A stretch of 64,000 nucleotides of DNA from Sphingomonas sp. IC-11 (GTDB lineage Bacteria > Pseudomonadota > Alphaproteobacteria > Sphingomonadales > Sphingomonadaceae), in the NCBI RefSeq assembly GCF_021043365.1, contig NZ_JAJNDU010000005.1:124001-188000 (forward strand), read 5' to 3'. Numbering within the stretch: position 1 is the first letter of the stretch; every line of letters starts with the position of its first letter. Below, in pieces: positions 25,735-34,329 of the stretch. A program made the translations under genes and the position numbers. The notes beneath the pieces are model-generated. The model was not told the DNA's origin. It saw only the letters and a list, made by a program, of their open reading frames with translations, and searched no databases.

Positions 25735-26729
25735 TTGCCCATCTCCGCCAGCTTGCGTTCCCAGGCGAGCGCATCGCGCACGATGCCGTCGAGATCGGCG
25801 CGCTTCGGCTGCCAGTCGAGCGCGGCGAGGATCGCGCTATTGTCCGCCACCAGTTCCGCCGGGTCGCCCGCGCGTCGGCCCTCGATGCGGCGCTCGATCG
25901 TGATGTTGGTGACGCGGTCGACCGCGTCGAGCACCTCGAGGACCGAGAAGCCGCGGCCATAGCCGCAGTTGAAGGTGAAGCTTTCGGTCGGAGCGGCGAT
26001 CAGCTGCTTCAAGGCGGCAACATGCGCGTCGGCGAGATCGGAGACATGGATGTAATCACGCACGCCAGTGCCGTCGCGGGTCGGGAAATCGGTGCCGAAT
26101 ACGCCGACCGCGGCGCGCTTGCCGGTCGCCGCCTCGACCGCGATCTTGATGAGGTGGGTGGCGCCGACCGTCGACTGGCCAGTGCGCCCCTCGGGGTCAG
26201 CGCCGGCGACGTTGAAATAGCGCAATGCGCCATAGTTCATCGGGTGCGCCGCCGCGACATCGCGCAGCATCGCCTCGGTCATCAGCTTCGACGTGCCGTA
26301 GGGATTGATCGGCAGCTGCGGGTCGGCCTCCGTGATCGGCACCTTGGTCGGGTTGCCGTAGGTCGCGGCGGTCGAGGAGAAGATGAAGTGCGGCACGCCC
26401 TCCACCACCGCGCTTTCGATCAGGCTGCGCGTCGCGGCGGTGTTGTTGCGGTAATATTTGAGCGGGTTCTCGACCGATTCCGGCACCACCACCGAACCGG
26501 CGAAATGCATGATCGCGCGCACGTTGTGCTGGCGGATCACGTCGCGCACGCCCGGATCCTCGACCGCGATGTTGACGAAGGCCGCGCGCTGATCGATCGC
26601 CCAGTCGAAGCCGGTGACGAGATTGTCGATCACCACGACGTCATGGCCGGCGTCGAGCAGCGCCAGCACGGCGTGGCTGCCGATATAGCCGGCCCCGCCC
26701 GTCACCATCACCTTGCCGCCCAATGCCAT
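25731..26729 (-). CDS. galE: UDP-glucose 4-epimerase
   Basis: NAD-dependent interconversion of UDP-glucose and UDP-galactose. The 332 residues carry the Rossmann motif GGAGYIGSH (11-19), SSTAATYG with the active-site Ser/Thr, and the Tyr144/Lys148 pair in NPYGTSK. Typical GalE stretches are present, such as LRYFNVAGADPEG and RDGTGVRDYIHV. The ATG has a GGGAG RBS. It is divergent from msrA with a 65-base promoter region. Confidence 0.96.
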   Translation of the reverse strand: MALGGKVMVTGGAGYIGSHAVLALLDAGHDVVVIDNLVTGFDWAIDQRAAFVNIAVEDPGVRDVIRQHNVRAIMHFAGSVVVPESVENPLKYYRNNTAATRSLIESAVVEGVPHFIFSSTAATYGNPTKVPITEADPQLPINPYGTSKLMTEAMLRDVAAAHPMNYGALRYFNVAGADPEGRTGQSTVGATHLIKIAVEAATGKRAAVGVFGTDFPTRDGTGVRDYIHVSDLADAHVAALKQLIAAPTESFTFNCGYGRGFSVLEVLDAVDRVTNITIERRIEGRRAGDPAELVADNSAILAALDWQPKRADLDGIVRDALAWERKLAEMGK

Positions 26730-26794
26730 GCCGATCTCCCTCTTTGCGCGCGCCCTAGCGGCTTCCTACATTGGCCGCAAAGGAGACCTTCCCC

Positions 26795-27340
26795 ATGACC
26801 GAATATGCGACGCTGGCCGGTGGCTGTTTCTGGTGCACCGAGGCCGTGTTCAAGGACGTGATCGGCGTCGAGAGCGTGGAAAGCATCTATATCGGCGGCA
26901 CCGTGCCCAACCCGACGTACAAGCAGGTGTGCGGCGGCGATACAGGCCATGCCGAGGCGATCCGCGTCGGCTTCGATCCCGCGCAAATCAGCTATGGCGA
27001 CCTGCTCGACATCTTCTTTGCGACGCATGATCCGACGCAGCTGAACCGCCAGGGCAATGACGTCGGCACGCAATATCGCTCCGCCATCTTCCCCGAGACG
27101 GTGATGCAGGAGGAGCAGGCGAACCAGGCGATCAAGCGGGCGCAGGCCGATCATGACAAGCCGATCGTCACAACGATCGAGCAGGCCGACGAATACTATC
27201 CGGCTGAGGATTACCACCAGGATTATTGGGACGGCGAGGGGCAGCGGAACCCCTATTGCCTGGCGGTGATCCCGCCCAAGCTGCAGAAGCTGCGCAAGAG
27301 CTTCGCGGCGCGGTCCAAGGCGGCGACCGTTACCGCCTGA
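26795..27340 (+). CDS. msrA: Peptide-methionine (S)-S-oxide reductase
   Basis: Repairs methionine-S-sulfoxide in oxidised proteins. The 181-residue protein starts [16 protein letters not shown], with catalytic Cys11 in GCFWC, followed by [42 protein letters not shown] and the C-terminal YHQDY stretch. The ATG at 26795 has AAGGAG 9-10 bases upstream, ruling out the slightly longer frame. It is followed 5 bases later by a small gene, probably the same operon. Confidence 0.97.
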   Translation: MTEYATLAGGCFWCTEAVFKDVIGVESVESIYIGGTVPNPTYKQVCGGDTGHAEAIRVGFDPAQISYGDLLDIFFATHDPTQLNRQGNDVGTQYRSAIFPETVMQEEQANQAIKRAQADHDKPIVTTIEQADEYYPAEDYHQDYWDGEGQRNPYCLAVIPPKLQKLRKSFAARSKAATVTA

Positions 27341-27345
27341 CGACC

Positions 27346-27651
27346 ATGGCCTTCGACCTCCGCGCAGCGCTGCTGAAGAAAGCGGAGGTCGAAACCGCGC
27401 GGCTGGTGGACTTCGAGTTCCGGCTGCGCGCCCGCACCATGCGGCTGCTCGCGGGGCGGATCGGGGAAGATGCCGATGCGCTGGTCGCCCGCATCGTGCG
27501 CGGGGATGATGCCGCGATCGTGGCGGAACTGGAAACGGCGCGCGGGCTGCCGCCCGGAGCGCTGGCGGCGGATTATCGGCGCAGCCTTGCCGAGGCGCGG
27601 GCGCAACTGATCGATGAGGTGGGCGATCCTTCGCCCTATCGGCTTGCCTGA
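27346..27651 (+). CDS. Small helical hypothetical protein downstream of msrA
   Basis: A 101-residue, charged, mostly alpha-helical protein (begins MAFDLRAALLKKAEVETARL). No signal peptide, membrane helix or known motif. It starts 5 bases after the msrA stop and ends 3 bases from the converging TsaC/Sua5 gene. Codon use looks like that of its neighbours. Function unknown. Confidence 0.75.
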   Translation: MAFDLRAALLKKAEVETARLVDFEFRLRARTMRLLAGRIGEDADALVARIVRGDDAAIVAELETARGLPPGALAADYRRSLAEARAQLIDEVGDPSPYRLA

Positions 27652-27654
27652 AAC

Positions 27655-28572
27655 TTACCGGTGCGCGGCGCGGCGCAGGCGGTCGTTGATTGCCGTGCCG
27701 ATGCCCTCGTTCGGCACGGGCGCGACGGCGATCTTCCTGGCCGGGGCGGCGTCGGCGCGGTGGAGCGCGTCGAACAGGCGGGCGGCGGCCTCGACCGGGT
27801 CGCCGGTGGCGGACAGGGTGTCGTCGCCTGTGATCTCACCATAGCCGATCAGCCATTCGTCACCGTCACGCTCGGTCGCGTCGAGGCGCAGCAGCTTTGT
27901 TGGGGCGTAATGCGTGGCGAGCTGGCCGGGGGCGGTGACCTTGGCGCCGGGAGCGGCGGCTGACAGGCCGAGCTGCTCGGCGGTGATCGGGCCGGGGCGC
28001 AGGATCGCGCCCTTGCCGACAATAGTGGATTCAAGGCCCGCCGTGGTCGGCCCGTCGTCGAGGATCAGCGGGACGCGGTTGCCGAGGCTGGCGGCGACGT
28101 GTTCGGCGCGGGTCGGGCTGATCGCGTTGCTGGCGTTGGCAGACGGGGCGGCGAGCGGGCGGCCCGAGGCTTGCAGCAGCGCCTGCATCGCGCGGTGGGC
28201 GGGAACGCGCAGCGCGATCGTTTCGAGCCCGGCAGTGACGAGGCCGGCGATGCCGGCATCGGTGCGCAGCGGCAGGACGAGGGTGAGCGGGCCGGGCCAC
28301 CAGCGATCCGCCAATGCCAGCGCCTCATCGTCGAACACAGCGATCCGCTCCGCCGCCGCGCGATCCGGCAGGTGGACAATCAGCGGGTTGAAGCTCGGCC
28401 GGCCCTTGGCGGCATAGATGCGCGCGACGGCATCGGCATTGGTTGCGTCGGCGGCGAGCCCATATACCGTTTCCGTCGGCACGGCGACGATCCCGCCCGA
28501 GTGGATCAGCGCCGCCGCCTCGGTGATCGCAGCATCACCAAAGGGCAAAATTCGAGGGATTTGAGCCGTCAT
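27655..28572 (-). CDS. L-threonylcarbamoyladenylate synthase (Sua5/YrdC/YwlC family)
   Basis: Makes threonylcarbamoyl-AMP for the universal t6A37 tRNA modification. The 305-residue length indicates the long Sua5 form: an N-terminal YrdC domain (PTETVYGLAADA, KGRPSFNPLIVH, PLAAPSANASNAISPT) and a C-terminal Sua5 domain (from about residue 205). The ATG at 28572 was preferred to a longer frame that would cross into the divergent acyl-CoA dehydrogenase region. The neighbouring start is only 37 bases away. Confidence 0.93.
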   Translation of the reverse strand: MTAQIPRILPFGDAAITEAAALIHSGGIVAVPTETVYGLAADATNADAVARIYAAKGRPSFNPLIVHLPDRAAAERIAVFDDEALALADRWWPGPLTLVLPLRTDAGIAGLVTAGLETIALRVPAHRAMQALLQASGRPLAAPSANASNAISPTRAEHVAASLGNRVPLILDDGPTTAGLESTIVGKGAILRPGPITAEQLGLSAAAPGAKVTAPGQLATHYAPTKLLRLDATERDGDEWLIGYGEITGDDTLSATGDPVEAAARLFDALHRADAAPARKIAVAPVPNEGIGTAINDRLRRAAHR

Positions 28573-28609
28573 CGCCGGACGGTATAGCGGCGCGACACTG
28601 GAGAAGAAC

Positions 28610-30292
28610 ATGCCTTACACCGCCCCGGTCGCCGAGCAGCGTTTCGTGCTCGAGCATATCGTGCGCATCGCCGAGCTTGCCGCTACGGAACGCTACCATG
28701 CCGCCAGTCCCGACGTGATCGAGGCGGTGCTGGAGGGAATCGGGCAGCTCGCCGAGGGCGAATGGGCGCCGCTGGCACGTGCCGGCGACACGGTGGGCGC
28801 GAAGTGGACGCCCGATGGCGTGGTGATGCCGGACGGCTACAAGGCGGCGTACAAGGCCTATGTCGAGGGCGGCTGGGGCACGATCGGCGTGCCGGAGGGA
28901 TTCGGCGGGCAGGGCCTGCCGTTCGCGGTGCAGTGCGCCGTGCTGGAGACTTTGGGCAGCGCCAACATGGGCTTCGCGCTGGCGCCGATCCTGTCGGTGG
29001 GTGCGATCGAGGCGTTGCAGCATCACGGCACGCCCGAGCAGCAGGCGACGTGGCTGCCCAAGCTCGCCACCGGCGAGTGGACCGGCACGATGAACCTGAC
29101 CGAGCCGCAGGCGGGCAGCGACGTCGGCGCGCTGCGCGCCACTGCCACACCGCGCGGCGATGGCACCTATTCGATCAAGGGCACCAAGATCTTCATCTCG
29201 TTCGGCGACCATGACCTCGCCGACAATATCGTTCACCTGGTGCTCGCGCGCACGCCCGATGCCCCGAAGGGGACGAAGGGCATTTCGCTGTTCCTGGTGC
29301 CCAAGGTGCGCAGCGACGGGACGCCCAACGACGTTCGCGTCGTTTCGATCGAGCACAAGATGGGGCTCCATGCCTCGCCGACGTGCGTCTTGTCGTTCGG
29401 CGACCATGACGATTGCATCGGCGAGCTGATCGGGTCCGAGTTCGGCGGCATGCGCGCGATGTTCACGATGATGAACAACGCCCGCCTCAACGTCGGCCTC
29501 CAGGGCGTGCAGGTGGCGGAGGCCGCGACGCAGAAGGCGGTGGAATATGCCCGCGAGCGCATCCAGGGCGCGCGCGAGGGGCAGCCGGCGGCGATCATCG
29601 AGCATCCCGACGTGCGGCGCATGCTGATGCGGATGAAGGCGCAGACGCAGGCGGCGCGTGCGCTGGTCTATTATGCCGCGGGGCAGGTGGACCGTGCGAA
29701 CCTAGGCGATGCGGCGGCGCGCGACCGGCTGGAGATCGCGACGCCGCTGGCCAAGGCGCATGGCACCGACATCGGCAACGAAGTCGCGAGCGTCGGCGTG
29801 CAGGTGCATGGCGGGATGGGCTATATCGAGGAGACGGGCGCGGCGCAGTTCTTCCGCGATGCGCGCATCACCCCGATCTACGAGGGGACGAACGGGATCC
29901 AGGCCGCCGACCTCGTGGGCCGCAAGCTGTCGCTTTCCAACGGGGCAGCGTTCGCGACGCTGATCGAGGATTTGCGCGGGGCATCGCACCCGGCGCTGGG
30001 CGAGCTGGTCGCGGCGTGCGACGCGGTCGGCCGGCGGTTGCAGACGGCGGACGCCGACGACCGGCTGGCGGCGAGCTACCCGTTCCTGACGATGCTGTCG
30101 GTCGCGACGTGCGGCTGGCTGCTGGAGCGCGAGGCGGCCGAGGCGGGCGACGATTCGTTCGGCAAGGCGAAGAAGGCAGTCGTTGCCTTCTACCTCGACC
30201 AGATCGTGCCCGAGGCGCTGGGCCTGCGCGCGGCGGCAGAGGCGCCCGCCGCGCCACTCTACGCGCTCGAGGCGGAGGCGTTTGCCGCATGA
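28610..30292 (+). CDS. Acyl-CoA dehydrogenase, long form
   Basis: A 560-residue acyl-CoA dehydrogenase with an N-terminal extension and an extra C-terminal region, like the FadE5/DmdC-type (methylmercaptopropionyl-CoA dehydrogenase) group. Visible: MNLTEPQAGSDVGAL (FAD/substrate loop), SIKGTKIFIS, catalytic region QVHGGMGYIEETGAAQFFRDARITPIYEGTNGIQ. An RBS GGAGAAG precedes the ATG. Its stop overlaps the start of the arylamine N-acetyltransferase gene (ATGA), so the two are coupled. Substrate unknown. Confidence 0.94.
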   Translation: MPYTAPVAEQRFVLEHIVRIAELAATERYHAASPDVIEAVLEGIGQLAEGEWAPLARAGDTVGAKWTPDGVVMPDGYKAAYKAYVEGGWGTIGVPEGFGGQGLPFAVQCAVLETLGSANMGFALAPILSVGAIEALQHHGTPEQQATWLPKLATGEWTGTMNLTEPQAGSDVGALRATATPRGDGTYSIKGTKIFISFGDHDLADNIVHLVLARTPDAPKGTKGISLFLVPKVRSDGTPNDVRVVSIEHKMGLHASPTCVLSFGDHDDCIGELIGSEFGGMRAMFTMMNNARLNVGLQGVQVAEAATQKAVEYARERIQGAREGQPAAIIEHPDVRRMLMRMKAQTQAARALVYYAAGQVDRANLGDAAARDRLEIATPLAKAHGTDIGNEVASVGVQVHGGMGYIEETGAAQFFRDARITPIYEGTNGIQAADLVGRKLSLSNGAAFATLIEDLRGASHPALGELVAACDAVGRRLQTADADDRLAASYPFLTMLSVATCGWLLEREAAEAGDDSFGKAKKAVVAFYLDQIVPEALGLRAAAEAPAAPLYALEAEAFAA

Positions 30293-31116
30293 GCCTGCCC
30301 TTCAACCTGCCCGCCTATCTGGAACGTATCCGCCTGCCGGCACGTGCGACGGTCGATCACCATGGCCTGGCCGCGGTGCAGCGTGCGCATCGGCTGGCGA
30401 TCCCGTTCGAGAATCTCGACGTGCCGCTGGGGCGCGGGATCGACATTTCGTCAGACGCCGTGTTCGGCAAGCTCGTCGTCGCCGGGCGCGGCGGCTATTG
30501 CTTCGAGCATAACCGGCTGTTCCTCGATGCGCTGGCGGCGCTGGGGTTCGAGGCGCGGCCGCTGCTAGCGCGCGTCTGGCTCAACGGCGGCGGGGTGCCG
30601 CCCAAGACGCACACGTTGAGCCTCGTCACCTTCGCGGATGAGCAATGGATCGCCGATCCGGGTTTCGGCGGCAGCTACACCCCACCGATGCCGCTGGTGG
30701 ACGGCGCCGAGGCAGAGGCGCCTGATGGCGCGACGTTCCGGCTGACGCGCGACGACGATCATGGCTGGATGCTGCTGCGCGATGGTCATAGCGCGAGCAC
30801 CGATGGCCGCGGCGGGGGCGAGGGATTCCAGCCGCAATACAGCTTCACCACGGACACGGTGTGGCCGGCGGACCTGGAGATGGCGAACCGCTGGACGTCC
30901 ACCGCGCCGGACACGCGGTTCACCACGCTGAAGGTGGTGAGCATCGTCCTGCCGCACGGCTTCGCGACGCTCACCGACCGGCAGTATCGCCGGCGGGCGG
31001 GCGAGGAGGAGACGGCGGCGGTGATCGAGGATCCGCGCGTCTATCGCATGCGGCTGAGCATGATGTTCGGCATCGATTTGTCGAAGGAGGATGTCGCGGC
31101 GCTCGGGCTGTTCTAA
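30289..31116 (+). CDS. Arylamine N-acetyltransferase
   Basis: Transfers acetyl from acetyl-CoA to arylamines or hydrazines. The 275 residues contain the full catalytic triad: Cys71 in RGGYCFEHN, His108 in KTHTLSLV and Asp123 in IADPGFGG. Length and motifs fit NAT enzymes. It is coupled to the upstream acyl-CoA dehydrogenase by an ATGA overlap, hinting at joint use of an aromatic or CoA-linked substrate (inference). Confidence 0.95.
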   Translation: MSLPFNLPAYLERIRLPARATVDHHGLAAVQRAHRLAIPFENLDVPLGRGIDISSDAVFGKLVVAGRGGYCFEHNRLFLDALAALGFEARPLLARVWLNGGGVPPKTHTLSLVTFADEQWIADPGFGGSYTPPMPLVDGAEAEAPDGATFRLTRDDDHGWMLLRDGHSASTDGRGGGEGFQPQYSFTTDTVWPADLEMANRWTSTAPDTRFTTLKVVSIVLPHGFATLTDRQYRRRAGEEETAAVIEDPRVYRMRLSMMFGIDLSKEDVAALGLF

Positions 31117-31145
31117 GCGTGCGCGTCGCGAATAGCCGATACATG

Positions 31146-31176
31146 AACGCCGCGGTCCTGATGGAGCCGCGGCGTT
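31146..31176. terminator. Hairpin between converging NAT and CoA-synthetase genes
   Basis: A perfect 10-bp stem (AACGCCGCGG / CCGCGGCGTT) with an 11-base loop, 30 bases after the NAT stop. It probably acts in both directions. Confidence 0.6.
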
Positions 31177-31186
31177 GAAGGATAGG

Positions 31187-31206
31187 ATTCCCGCCTTCGC
31201 GGGAAT
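31187..31206. repeat. Short REP-type hairpin
   Basis: An 8-bp perfect stem with a CTTC tetraloop (ATTCCCGC / GCGGGAAT). A similar core (TTCCCGC-N5-GCGGGAA) lies at 38132-38150. This is a widespread proteobacterial intergenic palindrome and also serves as a terminator-like structure here. Confidence 0.6.
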
Positions 31207-31223
31207 GATGGGTCGGTCGGGCG

Positions 31224-33077
31224 TTACGCGTCGACCTCGATCACGCCGTCGCTCAGTTCCTCGGTGAACAGCGCCTTCACCACATCGTCGCGCGCGGTGA
31301 GGGTGGCGCGCTGGTTGACGTAGCCCTTGTCGGTGATCTCGCCGGCGTCAATCGACGGCGGCGTGCGCAGGATGGCGAAGCGGCGGACGCGGCGAGACGA
31401 GCCGCCGGCGGTTTCGTTGAACGCCTCCAGCTTCTCCTTCACCAGGCCCTCCAGCGTCGGGATCGGATCGGAGCCGGGCGACGCCTCCGCCAGCGTCTGC
31501 AGCGCAGCCGGCGAGGGCCAGGCGAGGATGGCGATATAGGGTTCGTCCTGGCCGGCGATCACCACGTCCTGAAGATACGGCGAGCAGGCGGCGCAGATGT
31601 CCGGGCGAAGCGTGCCGACCGAGACCCAGGTGCCGGTCGACAGTTTGAAATCCTCGGTCACGCGGCCGTCGAACACAAGGCCGAGTTCTGGCCGCTCGGG
31701 ATCGATGAACTTGGCCGCGTCACCGAGCATGTAATAGCCTTCCTCGTCGAAGGCTGCGGCGGTCTTTTCCGGATCATTGTGATAGCCGGTGGTGACGGTC
31801 GGCCCCTTGACGCGCACCTCCAGCTTGGCGCCATTGGGCACGAGTTTCAGCGTCGAGCCCGGCAGCGGCAGGCCAATGAGGCCGACGCGTTCCGATGCCC
31901 AGTGAACGACGGTGACGCCCAGCGTCTCGGTCGCGCCATACATCGTGGTGAAGGGCATGCGCTCGCCGGTTTCCGCGATCGCCAGCGCCTGCATGCGATC
32001 ATAAAGGTCGTCCGACAGCGTCGCGCCGCCGTAGCCCATGCCGCGGAGGTTCTTGAAGAACGCCTTTCGCAGCGTTGGATCGCGCTCCATCGCATCGGCC
32101 AGCATGGCGAAGGCGACCGGAGCCGAGCCGAAGCTCATCGGGGAGATCTCGCGCAGGTTCTTGATCGTCGTTTCGAACAGGCCCGGCACCGGCTTGCCCT
32201 CGTCGAGATAGAGCGTGCCGCCGCCGGCGATGTTCGCGTTGAAATGGATCGTGCCGGCGGAAATGTGATTCCACGGCATCCAGTCGAGCGAAATCGGGTG
32301 ATCAACGGGATCGGGATCGTCGCGCAGCCCTTCGGAGGCGGCGATGAGGTTCACGAACATGCCCTGATGCTGCGGCACGCCCTTGGGCATGCCGGTGGAG
32401 CCGGAGGTGAAGAGATATTTGCCGACGGTGTCGTGGGTCAGCGCCTCACGTGCTTCGTCCACCGCCTCGGTTGCGACGGTGTCCGTCAGTTCGGCAAACG
32501 GAATCGTGCCAGCGCCACCATCCATGGTGACGAAGGTGAGCGTCGGGTCCAGGCTGCGCAGTGTCTCGAACGCGCGCGCGAACAACTCCGAATTCTCGGC
32601 AAAGACGATGCGCGGGCGCACGGTGTTGAAGCAGTGCTTCAGCTTGGCATGATCGCTGGATACCAAGCTGTAGGCGGGGCTGAGCGGCGCAATCGGCACC
32701 CCGGCCGTGAAGCAGCCCAGCATCAGGATGCCATGCGCGACCGAATTCGCGCTGAGGCACATCACCGCGTCATTGGCGCCAAGCCCCCGATCGATCAGCC
32801 ATTGCGCCACGCTGTCGGCCGCCTTCTTGCCCTCGCCATAGGTGACGCCCTGCCACGGCCCATGGCCGGGCGCGCGTTGCATAAGCCACGGACGATCGGG
32901 GTGAAGCGCGGCCCGCTCTGCCATGAGGTGCGGGATCGAGCGGGCAGGCGTGCCCATGGCGTGATTCGAGCTGATCAGGATCGTGCCGTCGGAGCGACGC
33001 TCAACGGTGATGTCCGGCCCCTTCTGAGGGAGGCGCTTGAACGGCGGCTGCGTGGGCATGGCGGGCGCGGTTGCCAT
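31224..33077 (-). CDS. Feruloyl-CoA synthetase-like AMP-dependent ligase
   Basis: A 617-residue AMP-forming CoA ligase. Motifs: YLFTSGSTGMPKGVP (P-loop, about 217-231), YGATETLG, GYYMLGDAAKFID and the C-terminal GEITDKGYVNQRA lysine region. The long form with LSLDWMPWNHISAG-like central sequence and FNETAGGSSRRVRRF matches proteins annotated as feruloyl-CoA synthase, which start phenylpropanoid side-chain degradation. No enoyl-CoA hydratase/lyase or vanillin dehydrogenase gene is adjacent, so the substrate is tentative. The ATG has a GGAGAG RBS. Confidence 0.85.
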   Translation of the reverse strand: MATAPAMPTQPPFKRLPQKGPDITVERRSDGTILISSNHAMGTPARSIPHLMAERAALHPDRPWLMQRAPGHGPWQGVTYGEGKKAADSVAQWLIDRGLGANDAVMCLSANSVAHGILMLGCFTAGVPIAPLSPAYSLVSSDHAKLKHCFNTVRPRIVFAENSELFARAFETLRSLDPTLTFVTMDGGAGTIPFAELTDTVATEAVDEAREALTHDTVGKYLFTSGSTGMPKGVPQHQGMFVNLIAASEGLRDDPDPVDHPISLDWMPWNHISAGTIHFNANIAGGGTLYLDEGKPVPGLFETTIKNLREISPMSFGSAPVAFAMLADAMERDPTLRKAFFKNLRGMGYGGATLSDDLYDRMQALAIAETGERMPFTTMYGATETLGVTVVHWASERVGLIGLPLPGSTLKLVPNGAKLEVRVKGPTVTTGYHNDPEKTAAAFDEEGYYMLGDAAKFIDPERPELGLVFDGRVTEDFKLSTGTWVSVGTLRPDICAACSPYLQDVVIAGQDEPYIAILAWPSPAALQTLAEASPGSDPIPTLEGLVKEKLEAFNETAGGSSRRVRRFAILRTPPSIDAGEITDKGYVNQRATLTARDDVVKALFTEELSDGVIEVDA

Positions 33078-33127
33078 CGGGTCTCTCCTAGTTTTGACCC
33101 GATATAAGCCAGGCGTATTATTTTCTC

Positions 33128-33361
33128 CTAGTGCTGATTATGCGCCTTGCCGCCCTCTCGCACCGCCACGCGGACAAGAACCGCCGTGGAAAGAAGGATG
33201 GAGGAAACCAGCCCGCCAATGGCGAGCAGTCCGCCGCTGGTTACCTCAACCCGCGCATCGAATCGGCGGCGCTTGCCGAGCCGGATCGTCGCACGCGCGC
33301 GGTGATGCGTCGGCGGCGCGGGCGGCAAGGGGTAGCGGGGATGCATCAAGTCACCGGCCAT
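33128..33361 (-). CDS. Small single-pass membrane protein
   Basis: A 77-residue protein with one membrane helix (about 42-65, GGLLAIGGLVSSILLSTAVLVRV) after a proline- and arginine-rich N-terminus. There is no clear RBS; an internal ATG about five codons in is an alternative start. It lies upstream of the CoA synthetase on the same strand. Unknown function. Confidence 0.5.
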   Translation of the reverse strand: MAGDLMHPRYPLPPAPPTHHRARATIRLGKRRRFDARVEVTSGGLLAIGGLVSSILLSTAVLVRVAVREGGKAHNQH

Positions 33362-33504
33362 GAAAGGGATAACGCCGCGCCACTAACGGGGTTCAACATC
33401 GCCCGCCTGGGCCGCTGAGGAGGCATGCTCCTGTCACCGGCGCGAGGGTGACGGGGCCGCCCGTGAGCGTTACGGCTTGTCGGAACCCCGCTGGAGAAAG
33501 AGGA

Positions 33505-34329
33505 ATGCAGCAATTCGAGGGCTGGTCGCCGGTCGCGACCGAGCAGCAGGACGATCTCGTCGCCGCTCCGCTGCGTCGCCTTGCTGCCTTGTTCGATCAT
33601 GATGGCGCGCACTGGCCGGCGGGCGAGCTGCCGCCGCTCGCCCATTGGCTGTTCTTCCTTCCCGAGGCGCCGCAGTCGACGATCAGCGCGGATGGCCATC
33701 CGGCGCGCGGCGCTGCCCTGCCGCCGGTGGAGGCGCCGCGGCGCATGTGGGCCGGCGGGCGGCTTACCTTTCACGCGCCGCTGCCGATTGGTGCGCCTGC
33801 CACCCGGCGAAGCATCGTTACCGACGTGAAGGTGAAGGACGGGCGCTCGGGCCGGCTGACCTTTGTGACGGTGCGACACGACATTCTGGTGGATGGCGCC
33901 ATCGCCGTGGTGGAGGAGCAGGATCTGGTGTTCCGCGGCGCAGGCAATGGCACGCCAGCGCCCGCGCCCGCGGATCCACGAATTGCGGAGGTGCGCCGCG
34001 AGGTGACCTTCGATGCAACCGCGCTGTTCCGCTTTTCCGCGCTGACCTTCAACGCGCACCGCATCCATTATGATCGTGCCTATGCGACGACGGAGGAGCT
34101 GTATCCCGATTTGGTGGTGCATGGGCCTTACCAGGCGATGCTGCTCGCCGATCACCTGCTCCGCCACCGGCCCGGCGCGCGGCTGACGCACTTTTCGTTC
34201 CGTGGCGCGCGGCCGCTGTTCGTCGATCGCCCGGCCGCGCTCAATCTGGCCGGTGACCGCCAGCTGTCGTTGTGGACGACCGACCGGGATGGCTGCGCCT
34301 GCATGGAAGCGGAGGCGCGGCTGGCCTGA
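33505..34329 (+). CDS. FAS1-type hotdog dehydratase / mesaconyl-CoA hydratase-like protein
   Basis: A 274-residue double-hotdog protein similar to mesaconyl-C4-CoA or itaconyl-CoA hydratases and HTD2-like dehydratases. Seen: HWLFFLPEAPQSTISADGHP near the N-terminus, RRMWAGGRLTFHAPLPIG, and FRFSALTFNAHRIHYDRAYA, the hydratase-2 signature with catalytic Asn/His. The ATG at 33505 has GGAGAAAGAGGA just upstream. The stop codon abuts the converging M23 gene stop with no gap (TGATCA). The CitE-like lyase 8 kb away could act on its product, which is inference. Confidence 0.85.
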   Translation: MQQFEGWSPVATEQQDDLVAAPLRRLAALFDHDGAHWPAGELPPLAHWLFFLPEAPQSTISADGHPARGAALPPVEAPRRMWAGGRLTFHAPLPIGAPATRRSIVTDVKVKDGRSGRLTFVTVRHDILVDGAIAVVEEQDLVFRGAGNGTPAPAPADPRIAEVRREVTFDATALFRFSALTFNAHRIHYDRAYATTEELYPDLVVHGPYQAMLLADHLLRHRPGARLTHFSFRGARPLFVDRPAALNLAGDRQLSLWTTDRDGCACMEAEARLA

